Shown piece after piece: positions 15,404 through 23,680 of a stretch of DNA of 64,000 nt. The notes under the pieces were generated by a model that was given only the letters and a program-made list of their open reading frames with translations, ran no database searches and was not told the DNA's origin. The DNA lies in the NCBI RefSeq assembly GCF_001426925.1, contig NZ_LMFR01000012.1, forward strand, positions 1 through 64,000, in the 5' to 3' direction. The stretch is from Microbacterium sp. Root53. Lineage in GTDB: Bacteria > Actinomycetota > Actinomycetes > Actinomycetales > Microbacteriaceae. Position numbers and translations under genes: made by a program. Each line of letters starts with the position of its first letter. Positions within the stretch are counted from its first letter, which is position 1.

Positions 15404-16146
15404 CAGGACACCGCCTCGCGCTCGACATGCAGCCCCACCGCGCACACGAGCTCGGCCGGGGTCAGCCCGGTCGCGCCCGCCCAGGCCGACAGGGCGTCGG
15501 CCACCGCTCCCGACCCGAAATACACGGCCTCGTCCCCGGGGGCCACGTCCAGGTCGCCCACGTCGATCACGCACACGTCCATGGCCACGCGGCCGACGAT
15601 CGGGCAGAGACGCCCGCGGAGCTCCACGCCGACCCGGTTGCCCAGCGCGCGCACGACGCCCTCGGCGTAGCCGCCCGCAATCAGCGCGATCGTGGTGTCC
15701 GCCGTGGCGCGGTGGGTGTAGCCGTACGACACGGCCTCCCCTGCGAGGAGCGGCTTGGTCGAGAGGACCGGCGTGACGAGCTCGAGCGCCGGCTCCCCGG
15801 CCGTGCCCGGGAGGCCGTACAGCACGTCTGACGGGTCCGGCTCGACGTCCACGGCGCGCAGGCCGAGGGCCTCGACGACCGGGATGTCGCGCGCGTCGAC
15901 GGCGACCGAGACGATGCCCGCCTCGCAGACGGCGCGCCCGACCGTCTCGACGCCGTGGCCCCACGCGTCGCGCCGCAGATCCGCGACGGGATCGCCGCCG
16001 GCGGCGCGCATCCGAGCCGCGTTGGCCCGCAGAGCGGCGCGGGAGACGCGCGCGAGCGGAGCGCTGCGGAGGGGCGACGGGGCGGCCGCTGCATCCGGGT
16101 GCGCCACGTCCTGCGACAGGGGGCGCCGGGGGTTCGGCCAGGTCAC
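15403..16146 (-). CDS. Alanine racemase-like protein, tyrosine-bearing subunit (reduced barrel)
   Basis: Encodes 247 residues against about 370 for normal alanine racemase. After a 30-residue Pro/Ala-rich leader it keeps only the first part of the barrel, with the PLP lysine replaced by Arg58 and the following Tyr by Trp62 (LRRDAWGHG). It then skips about 150 residues to the C-terminal domain, which is well preserved: catalytic Tyr141 (AVSYGYTH), Tyr160 (GGYAEG), and Met189-Asp190 (GRVAMD). These are exactly the elements missing from the downstream gene. GTG 16146 follows TAGTCT by 6 nt, so the transcript is probably leaderless. Confidence 0.85.
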   Translation of the reverse strand: MTWPNPRRPLSQDVAHPDAAAAPSPLRSAPLARVSRAALRANAARMRAAGGDPVADLRRDAWGHGVETVGRAVCEAGIVSVAVDARDIPVVEALGLRAVDVEPDPSDVLYGLPGTAGEPALELVTPVLSTKPLLAGEAVSYGYTHRATADTTIALIAGGYAEGVVRALGNRVGVELRGRLCPIVGRVAMDVCVIDVGDLDVAPGDEAVYFGSGAVADALSAWAGATGLTPAELVCAVGLHVEREAVS

Positions 16147-16152
16147 CCATCT

Positions 16153-16158
16153 AGACTA
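16153..16158 (-). promoter_or_regulatory. Overlapping divergent -10 boxes for the racemase pair and the ATP-grasp gene
   Basis: TAGTCT on the minus strand is 6 nt from GTG 16146. On the plus strand, shifted by one base (16152-16157), TAGACT faces the ATP-grasp gene. The two promoters therefore compete for the same bases. Confidence 0.55.
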
Positions 16159-16190
16159 ACCAGGTCCCGTCGACCCCCTTCGGAGTGTGC

Positions 16191-17213
16191 ATGACTGACA
16201 ACCGCCTCGGCCTCGCCGGCAAGTTCCGCTACCTCGCGGAGCGCGCCCGCCGCATCGACCTCAAGTCGGTCGCGGAGCGCGCCAAGGAGGTGCACGAGCA
16301 GCACGGCACCTGGACGCCGAAGGTGTTCGCCGACATGCTCTGGTCCGCCGCGCGACACGACGTCGCGTTCCAGGACTACGTCGACTACGACTTCGCGATG
16401 CTCACGAAGCAGGAGCGCGCGACCTACATGACGCACCCGGTCTCGATGCAGCTCGCGGCACGCTTCGCACGCCGCGACAAGCGGGTGCTGTTCGAGAACA
16501 AGATCGAGTTCAACAAGGTCTTCGCCGATTTCCTCAAGCGCGACTGGATGATCGTCGAGCCCGGCGGCGCCGACGCCGTGCGCGAGTTCGCTCAGAAGCA
16601 CGGCACGATCATCGCGAAGGTGCCGGTCAGCCACATGGGCCTGGGCGTGCGCCGCTATCACGCGGCGGACGTGTCCGACTGGGACGCGTTCCACCGCGGT
16701 CTCATCGAGCGCGACGAGGTGCTCCTGGAGCAGGTCATCGAGCAGCACGCCGACCTCGCGGCCGTGTGCCCCGGCACCGTGAACACGACGCGCGTGACGG
16801 CGTTCTTCGACGGCACGGATGTGCACATCCTCGCGATCGCGCAGAAGTTCGGACGAGGCGCCGTGAGCGACCAGATGTCGTACGGCGGCTTCTACACGAT
16901 GCTGCACGACGACGGGCGCGCGTTCGGGCACGGCTACGACTCGCACGGCCACGTGCACGAGAAGCACCCCGACACGGGCTTCCCGATCGCCGATTTCCGC
17001 CTGCCGATGATGGACGAGGTGCGCGCGTTCATCGACCAGGTCGCCCGCGTGGTGCCCGAGGTGCAGTACGTGGGCTGGGACGTCGTGGTCTCCCCCGACG
17101 GCCCGGTCCTCGTCGAGGGCAACTGGGGCGCCGGCGTGTACGAGAACAAGCCCAGCGTCACGGGCATCCGCACCGGTCACAAGCCCCGCTACCGCAAGGC
17201 CATCGGGTTTTGA
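16191..17213 (+). CDS. Sugar-transfer-associated ATP-grasp family protein
   Basis: A 340-residue soluble protein. The ATP-grasp core is visible in GTIIAKVPVSHMGLGVRRY, DEVLLEQVIEQH, GRGAVSDQMSYGGFYTML and VLVEGNWGAGVYENKP (metal-binding Glu/Asn). The long helical N-terminus and TGIRTGHKPRYRK tail fit the sugar-transfer-associated ATP-grasp group, often found in polysaccharide loci. The ligase substrate is unknown. GGAG 5 nt upstream supports ATG 16191 over GTG 16185. It diverges from the racemase pair with 44 bp between starts, so a role in attaching an amino acid to an envelope component is possible but only inferred. Confidence 0.8.
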   Translation: MTDNRLGLAGKFRYLAERARRIDLKSVAERAKEVHEQHGTWTPKVFADMLWSAARHDVAFQDYVDYDFAMLTKQERATYMTHPVSMQLAARFARRDKRVLFENKIEFNKVFADFLKRDWMIVEPGGADAVREFAQKHGTIIAKVPVSHMGLGVRRYHAADVSDWDAFHRGLIERDEVLLEQVIEQHADLAAVCPGTVNTTRVTAFFDGTDVHILAIAQKFGRGAVSDQMSYGGFYTMLHDDGRAFGHGYDSHGHVHEKHPDTGFPIADFRLPMMDEVRAFIDQVARVVPEVQYVGWDVVVSPDGPVLVEGNWGAGVYENKPSVTGIRTGHKPRYRKAIGF

Positions 17214-17227
17214 CGCGGGCAGGATTC

Positions 17228-17308
17228 GGCCCGTTTCGACTCCGGCTCCTTCGTCGCCTCCGCTCAACGACCGGTCGTTGAGCGGAGCGCAGCGGAGACG
17301 AAACGGCC
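17228..17308. repeat. Palindromic repeat element, copy A
   Basis: An 81-bp element between convergent genes. Outer arms GGCCCGTTTCG/CGAAACGGCCC enclose a perfect 26-bp palindrome (17260-17285, arms CCGCTCAACGACC). It shares CGCTCAACGACCGG and GTTTCGACTCC with the element at 45821-45968. Confidence 0.8.
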
Positions 17309-17317
17309 CACTCCCAT

Positions 17318-17355
17318 ACGAACAAGGCCCCTCCGCGAGGAGGGGCCTTGTTCGT
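17318..17355. terminator. Strong bidirectional hairpin terminator
   Basis: A perfect 17-bp stem (ACGAACAAGGCCCCTCC and its complement) with a GCGA loop, between the convergent ATP-grasp and F420-ligase-like genes. The AACAA/TTGTT ends give short U-rich tails in both directions. Confidence 0.85.
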
Positions 17356-17365
17356 GTCGGGCGGG

Positions 17366-18057
17366 TCAGGCGGGCCGGACGATGCCGAGCGGCGTGGACT
17401 GGTGGCCCTGACCCAGCGGGTTGTCGCCGAGGATGCGCACGAGGCGCTTCTCGCCGGCCTTGTCCAGGGTCGACCCCAGGATGTTCCCGCCGATGTCGTT
17501 GATGTCGACCACCGCGACGTCCAGGTCGCCGCCGAGCAGCGCCTTGAGGTGCGTCGCGACCTCGCGGGGCCGCTCGGGACCGAGCACGACGGCCTGGTTG
17601 TACGGCGGGATGGTGCCGCTCGTGGGGCCGTCGATCGCGCGCGCCCTGTCGCCGGCGATCCGGTAGAAGTCGCCCTTCCGCCCGAACGCCTTCGTCACCG
17701 CCGCGACCGCGGCCGCGAACAGGATGCGCGGCGTGCCGCACTCCCGCAGCGCCATCTCCATCGTCTCGGGCATGCCGAGGCCGATGCCGTACGGCGTCTT
17801 GACGACGTACCGGGAGAGGAAGCGGGCCAGCGGACGGACCTTGATGTCCGACAGCAGGTACGAGCGGCCCTGCGTGATCGCCACGATCTTCTCGGTGACG
17901 AACAGCAGGTCGCCCGGCTGCACCGCGTCCTTGGCGTACGTGGTGATGATCTCGTCGAGGTCGTCCTCGGGCATGACCACGCGCGTGCGCAGCGGGATGC
18001 GCTGCACGCGGTCGCCGTCGATCTCGACCTCGAGGGCCTTGCCCTCGTTCGCGGCGC

Positions 18058-18061
<4 letters not shown>
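17366..18061 (-). CDS. Coenzyme F420-0:L-glutamate ligase-like protein
   Basis: A 231-residue protein resembling the CofE/FbiB ligase fold (PF01996): [22 protein letters not shown] near residues 48-70, then [33 protein letters not shown] and [15 protein letters not shown]. Authentic CofE adds glutamates to F420-0. No other F420 gene is in the window, so the true substrate is open. The GTG start overlaps the sigma-factor stop by 4 nt (GTGA), so the gene is translationally coupled to sigA. A strong terminator follows. Confidence 0.7.
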
Positions 18062-19434
<1,373 letters not shown>

Positions 19435-19653
19435 GTTTCGCCTTTCACCGGCGGCGCCGCGCGCCGCGCCCCCGGGTGTGTTCGGGCACTAGTAAGACCC
19501 TTGTCAAGTCCGGCGCCGTCTCACGCGCCCCCTCGACAACGGGTCGGACATCCATTGTCTCATAGGTCGAGCGGCGCGCCGGACGACGCGTGGTGCGTCA
19601 CCGGATGAGAACGACGTCACGTCTTCCGGTATTCCCCGGGCGCGGCCGGCGCG

Positions 19654-20592
19654 TCAGCTGCCGCGCTTGTCCTCGTCGCCCGTCTGGCGGGTCGCCAGGT
19701 AGCGCTCCAGCTCGGCCGCGAGCTCGTCCGCGCTCGGGAGCTCGCCCTCGCGGAAGCCGCCGACTCCGGTCGGCACCCCGCCGCCCGAGAGGCCCGCGGC
19801 GTAGGCGTCATAGCGCTCCTCGAGCCCCTGCACCATGCGACCCAGCTCGTCGTTCCCGGCGATCTGCTCCTCGACCTTGCCCAGGTACTCGCGGTTCTCG
19901 GCGTACAGGTCGTCCATCGTGAACACGAGCCCGGTCGCCGCCATGACCTTGTCGAGCGCGGCGATCGTGCTGGCGGGGTAGTCGGTCTCGGCGAGGTAGT
20001 GCGGCACGAGCAGGACGAAGCCCGCCGTGTCGAAGCCCGCCTCGACGAACCGGTACTCGAGCAGGTGGCCCACCGTCGCGGGCACCTGCGTGCGCGGGTG
20101 CCAGATGGAGTGCGCCTCGATCAGGTCGGCGCGGTTGCCGCTCACCGTCACGCCCAGCGTGCGCGTGTGCGGAACAGGCATCGCGATCGCATGGACCCAG
20201 GTCATGGAGCGGACCGAGAACAGGTCGGCGAAGTCCAGCGCGGCCTCCGCGAACGCGTCCCACGCGAAGTCCGGCTCGTACCCGGACAGCAGCAGGAACG
20301 GCTGACCCAGCGCGTTGTGCACCAGCGAGAGCTCCAGCCGCGGCGGCCGGTAGTCGCTCAGGTGGTCCTGCTCGAAGGTGACGATGGGACGACGCGCGCG
20401 GTAGTCCAGCAGGGTGTCGTTCGAGAAAACGACGACGGGCCGCGGATCCAGCTCGTCGCGGGCGAAGTCGATCAGCCCTGCGACCGCTCCCCCGGCGTCC
20501 GTGAAGCCGGTCATCAGGATGACCAGCGGCAGGCCGTCCGGCACCACCGGGGCGTTCGCGACCCGCTCGTAGATGTCACCAGTCGAGGGCAT
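19654..20592 (-). CDS. PAC2 family protein
   Basis: A 312-residue protein of the proteasome-assembly-chaperone-2-like family: LPLVILMTGFTDAGGAVAGLIDF at the N-terminus, SGYEPDFAW, VPHTRTLGVTVSGN, and VPHYLAETDYP. Bacterial PAC2 proteins have no settled function. ATG 20592 follows TAGCAT (20599-20604, minus strand) by 6 nt, a leaderless arrangement. A second, divergent PAC2 paralogue lies at 44889-45788. Confidence 0.85.
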   Translation of the reverse strand: MPSTGDIYERVANAPVVPDGLPLVILMTGFTDAGGAVAGLIDFARDELDPRPVVVFSNDTLLDYRARRPIVTFEQDHLSDYRPPRLELSLVHNALGQPFLLLSGYEPDFAWDAFAEAALDFADLFSVRSMTWVHAIAMPVPHTRTLGVTVSGNRADLIEAHSIWHPRTQVPATVGHLLEYRFVEAGFDTAGFVLLVPHYLAETDYPASTIAALDKVMAATGLVFTMDDLYAENREYLGKVEEQIAGNDELGRMVQGLEERYDAYAAGLSGGGVPTGVGGFREGELPSADELAAELERYLATRQTGDEDKRGS

Positions 20593-20598
20593 GCATCC

Positions 20599-20604
20599 AT
20601 GCTA
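20599..20604 (-). promoter_or_regulatory. -10 box for leaderless PAC2 gene
   Basis: TAGCAT is followed by six bases and ATG 20592. Confidence 0.5.
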
Positions 20605-20691
20605 CGAGCCGCGACGGACCCCGGGTCCGGTTCCGCTGAGCGCGTACGCGGCGCGCGCGAGCCCGCTCCGCCCGCGCGGACGGCGCGTACC

Positions 20692-20697
20692 TAGGAT
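20692..20697 (+). promoter_or_regulatory. -10 box for leaderless pepA
   Basis: TAGGAT ends 7 nt before ATG 20705. It overlaps the alternative ATG at 20696, which would then be inside the promoter, and so decides the start. Confidence 0.55.
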
Positions 20698-20704
20698 GGA
20701 CGAC

Positions 20705-22198
20705 ATGCCGATTCCCGCTCTCGCGCTGACCACCGATCCGTTCCCCGCCGGCGGCGCCGAGGCCGCGATCCTGGCGATCCCCTCGTTCGGCGAGGGCGAC
20801 GAGCCCGCCGCGGGCTTCCCGGGGCTGCGCCCGGCGCTCGAGGCGATCGGGTTCACCGGCGCGAAGAACGCGTTCGCGCGGGTCTACGCGCCCGACGTGT
20901 CGCCGCGCCCGCTCGCGGTGGTCGGGCTGGGCGCCGAGCCGGACGCGAACGCCGTGCGCGAGGCCGTCGGCGCCGGGGCACGGCAGCTTACGGGCTTCGA
21001 CACCGTCGCGGTGTCGGTGCTCGCCGACGTCGACGGCGCGTGGCGCGCCGCGGCCGAGGGCGCCGCGCTCGGCGCGTACCGGTTCGAGGGGTACAAGAGC
21101 GAGAGCGCCGAGAAGTCCGCGCGCAGGCGCCGCGCTTCCTCCTTCCTGATCCACGTGCCCGGCCCCGTGGACGACGCCGCGCTCGCGGCCGTGCGCGCCG
21201 GCGCCGAGGCCGTCGCGCTCGTGAAGGACCTCGTCTCGACGCCCGCGGACCGGCAGAGCCCCGCACAGCTCGCCGAGGCCGCCGTCACGGCGGTCGAGGG
21301 GCTGGGCGTCGACGTCACGGTCTACGACGAGCAGGCGCTGGCCGAGGGCGGCTTCGGCGGCATCCTGGGCGTCGGCCAGGGCTCGGAGCGGCCGCCCCGT
21401 CTGGTGCGCCTCGAGTGGGCCCCCGAGGACGCCGAGCGCCACATCGCGCTCGTCGGCAAGGGCATCACGTTCGACACCGGAGGCCTCTCGCTGAAGCCGG
21501 CGGCATCGATGGTCGGCATGAACGAGGACATGACCGGCGCCGCCGAGGTGCTGGCGGTCATCCGGGCGGCCGCGCAGCTGCGCCTGCCCGTGCGCGTCAC
21601 GGCGTGGATGTGCATCGCCGACAACATGCCGTCCGGTCGTGCGACGCGCCCCGGCGACGTCCTCACCATGCTCGACGGGACCACGGTCGAGGTCACGAAC
21701 ACCGACGCCGAGGGCCGGCTGGTGCTCGCCGACGGCCTGGTCGCGGCGAGCCGCGAGCATCCCGACGTGATCGTCGACGTCGCGACCCTGACCGGGGCCA
21801 TCCTGGTGGCGCTGGGCACGCGCCACACCGGCGTGATGGGCCACGGCGACGCGGTCGACGCGTTCCTGCGCTCGGCCGACCGCACCGGCGAGCTCGCCTG
21901 GCCGCTGCCGCTGCCGGAGCACATCGCCGAGCAGCTCGACTCCCGCATCGCGGACATGCGCAACGCCGACATGGGCAACCGCAACGGCGGCTCGCTGTTC
22001 GCCGGCCTCTTCCTGCAGCGCTTCATCGGCCGCACGAGCGACGCCGACGACGCCCCGCGCATCCCGTGGGTGCATCTCGACATCGCGGGGTCCGCGATGA
22101 GCTCGACCGCCGCCTACGGGTTCACGGACAAGGGCCCCACGGGCGCCACGGTGCGCGCGCTGATCGACTTCGTCGCGGCCGGCGGGGAGGTCCAGTGA
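20705..22198 (+). CDS. pepA: Leucyl aminopeptidase (M17)
   Basis: Encodes 497 residues. The N-terminal macro-like domain is followed by the M17 catalytic domain: ALVGKGITFDTGGLSLKP (metal Lys and Asp), MTGAAEVL, and the signature NTDAEGRLVLAD. It removes N-terminal residues from peptides using two metal ions in a hexamer. ATG 20705 is preferred to 20696 because of the TAGGAT box. The stop codon overlaps the lpdA start (TGATG), so the two are co-transcribed and probably coupled. Confidence 0.95.
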   Translation: MPIPALALTTDPFPAGGAEAAILAIPSFGEGDEPAAGFPGLRPALEAIGFTGAKNAFARVYAPDVSPRPLAVVGLGAEPDANAVREAVGAGARQLTGFDTVAVSVLADVDGAWRAAAEGAALGAYRFEGYKSESAEKSARRRRASSFLIHVPGPVDDAALAAVRAGAEAVALVKDLVSTPADRQSPAQLAEAAVTAVEGLGVDVTVYDEQALAEGGFGGILGVGQGSERPPRLVRLEWAPEDAERHIALVGKGITFDTGGLSLKPAASMVGMNEDMTGAAEVLAVIRAAAQLRLPVRVTAWMCIADNMPSGRATRPGDVLTMLDGTTVEVTNTDAEGRLVLADGLVAASREHPDVIVDVATLTGAILVALGTRHTGVMGHGDAVDAFLRSADRTGELAWPLPLPEHIAEQLDSRIADMRNADMGNRNGGSLFAGLFLQRFIGRTSDADDAPRIPWVHLDIAGSAMSSTAAYGFTDKGPTGATVRALIDFVAAGGEVQ

Positions 22199-23568
22199 TG
22201 GCGCACGAGTTCGACGTCGTCATCCTGGGCGGCGGCAGCGGCGGATACGCCGCCGCGCTGCGCGCCGCGGAGCTGGGCAAGCGCGTCGCGCTCATCGAGA
22301 AGGACCGGCTCGGCGGCACGTGCCTGCACCGCGGCTGCATCCCGACCAAGGCGCTCCTGCACGCCGCGGAGATCGCCGACTCGGTGCGCGAGGCCTCCGC
22401 ATACGGCATCACGGCCTCGCTGGGCGGCGTCGACGCGGCGGGCCTGCGCGCCTACCGCGAGGGGATCGTCGCGAAGAAGTTCAAGGGGCTCGAGGGCCTG
22501 GTCTCCCGTCGCGGCATCACGGTCGTGGCCGGCGAGGGCCGGCTCGAGCCGGGCCGCGCCGTCCGCGTCGGCGAGGACGTCTACACGGCCGCGGACATCG
22601 TGCTCGCGACCGGCTCCTACAGCCGCACGCTCCCCGGCCTGGAGCCCGGCGGCCGGATCCTGACCAGCGAGACCGCGCTCGCCCTCGACGAGGTGCCGTC
22701 GCGCGTCGTGATCCTGGGCGGCGGCGTGATCGGCGTGGAGTTCGCGAGCGTGTGGCGCTCGTTCGGCGCCGAGGTGACGATCGTCGAGGCGCTCGAGCAC
22801 CTCGTGCCGAACGAGGACGTGGCCCTCAGCAAGGGCCTCGAGCGCGCCTACCGCAAGCGCGGCATCCAGGCGCGGCTCGGGGTGCGATTCGCGTCGGTCG
22901 CGCAGGACGACGCGTCCGTCACCGTCACGCTCGAGGACGGCACGGCCCTCGAGGCCGACTACCTGCTCGTGGCGGTCGGGCGCGGCCCCGCGACCTCGGG
23001 TCTCGGATTCGAGGAGGCGGGCGTCGCCCTGGACCGCGGCTTCGTCGTCGTCGACGAGCGCCTGCGCACGGGCGCGGAGGGCGTGTGGGCCGTGGGCGAC
23101 ATCGTCCCGGGCCTCCAGCTCGCGCACCGGGGCTTCCAGCAGGGCGTGTTCGTGGCCGAGGCGATCGCGGGCCTGGATCCCGTGCCCGTGCCGGAGACGC
23201 AGATCCCCAAGGTGACGTACTCGCACCCCGAGGTCGCCTCCGTCGGCCTCACCGAGGCGCAGGCCGTGGACGCGCACGGCGCGGCCGGCGTGACCTCGTA
23301 CGAGTACAACCTCGCGGGCAACGGCAAGAGCGAGATCATCGGCACGGGCGGCCTCGTCAAGGTCGTGCGCCGCGTCGACGGCCCCGTGCTGGGCGTCCAC
23401 CTGATCGGCGACCGCGTGGGCGAGCTGATCACCGAGGGCCAGCTCGCCGTCGCGTGGGAGGCCCACCCCGAGGACATCGCCCCGCTGATCCACGCCCATC
23501 CGACGCAGAGCGAGGCGCTGGGCGAGGCGTTCCTGGCGCTCGCCGGAAAGCCGCTCCACACCATCTGA
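22198..23568 (+). CDS. lpdA: Dihydrolipoyl dehydrogenase (E3)
   Basis: A 456-residue flavoprotein that reoxidises dihydrolipoyl groups of 2-oxo acid dehydrogenase complexes with NAD+. FAD motif GGGSGGYAAA, redox pair Cys42/Cys47 (GGTCLHRGCIPTK), NAD motif ILGGGVIGVEFAS, and active-site HAHPTQSE at the C-terminus. GGGGAGG lies just upstream of ATG 22198, which shares one base with the pepA stop. The E2 gene follows after a 112-bp gap containing a large hairpin. Confidence 0.96.
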   Translation: MAHEFDVVILGGGSGGYAAALRAAELGKRVALIEKDRLGGTCLHRGCIPTKALLHAAEIADSVREASAYGITASLGGVDAAGLRAYREGIVAKKFKGLEGLVSRRGITVVAGEGRLEPGRAVRVGEDVYTAADIVLATGSYSRTLPGLEPGGRILTSETALALDEVPSRVVILGGGVIGVEFASVWRSFGAEVTIVEALEHLVPNEDVALSKGLERAYRKRGIQARLGVRFASVAQDDASVTVTLEDGTALEADYLLVAVGRGPATSGLGFEEAGVALDRGFVVVDERLRTGAEGVWAVGDIVPGLQLAHRGFQQGVFVAEAIAGLDPVPVPETQIPKVTYSHPEVASVGLTEAQAVDAHGAAGVTSYEYNLAGNGKSEIIGTGGLVKVVRRVDGPVLGVHLIGDRVGELITEGQLAVAWEAHPEDIAPLIHAHPTQSEALGEAFLALAGKPLHTI

Positions 23569-23586
23569 GCGGCCCCGCCGCCCGCC

Positions 23587-23626
23587 GCGATCTGGTCGCC
23601 GCGCCCGCCCGCGGCGACCAGATCGC
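23587..23626. terminator. 17-bp perfect hairpin between lpdA and the E2 gene
   Basis: GCGATCTGGTCGCCGCG and its exact complement flank a 6-base loop. There is no U-tail. It probably terminates or attenuates the pepA-lpdA transcript or protects its 3' end. Confidence 0.6.
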
Positions 23627-23680
23627 CACACCGACTCACTAAGCTGTTCACGTCATCGAAATCCTGAAGGAGACTCCGAC

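Noticed and set aside
14372..16150. Single alanine racemase gene broken by a frameshift
   Set aside because: The two products are not consecutive parts of one racemase. Both contain an N-terminal barrel start and a C-terminal domain, so they are two homologous copies with complementary losses.
19654..20592. Proteasome assembly function for the PAC2 proteins
   Set aside because: The family name is historical. No proteasome, pup or pafA gene is in the window, so the function was left unassigned.
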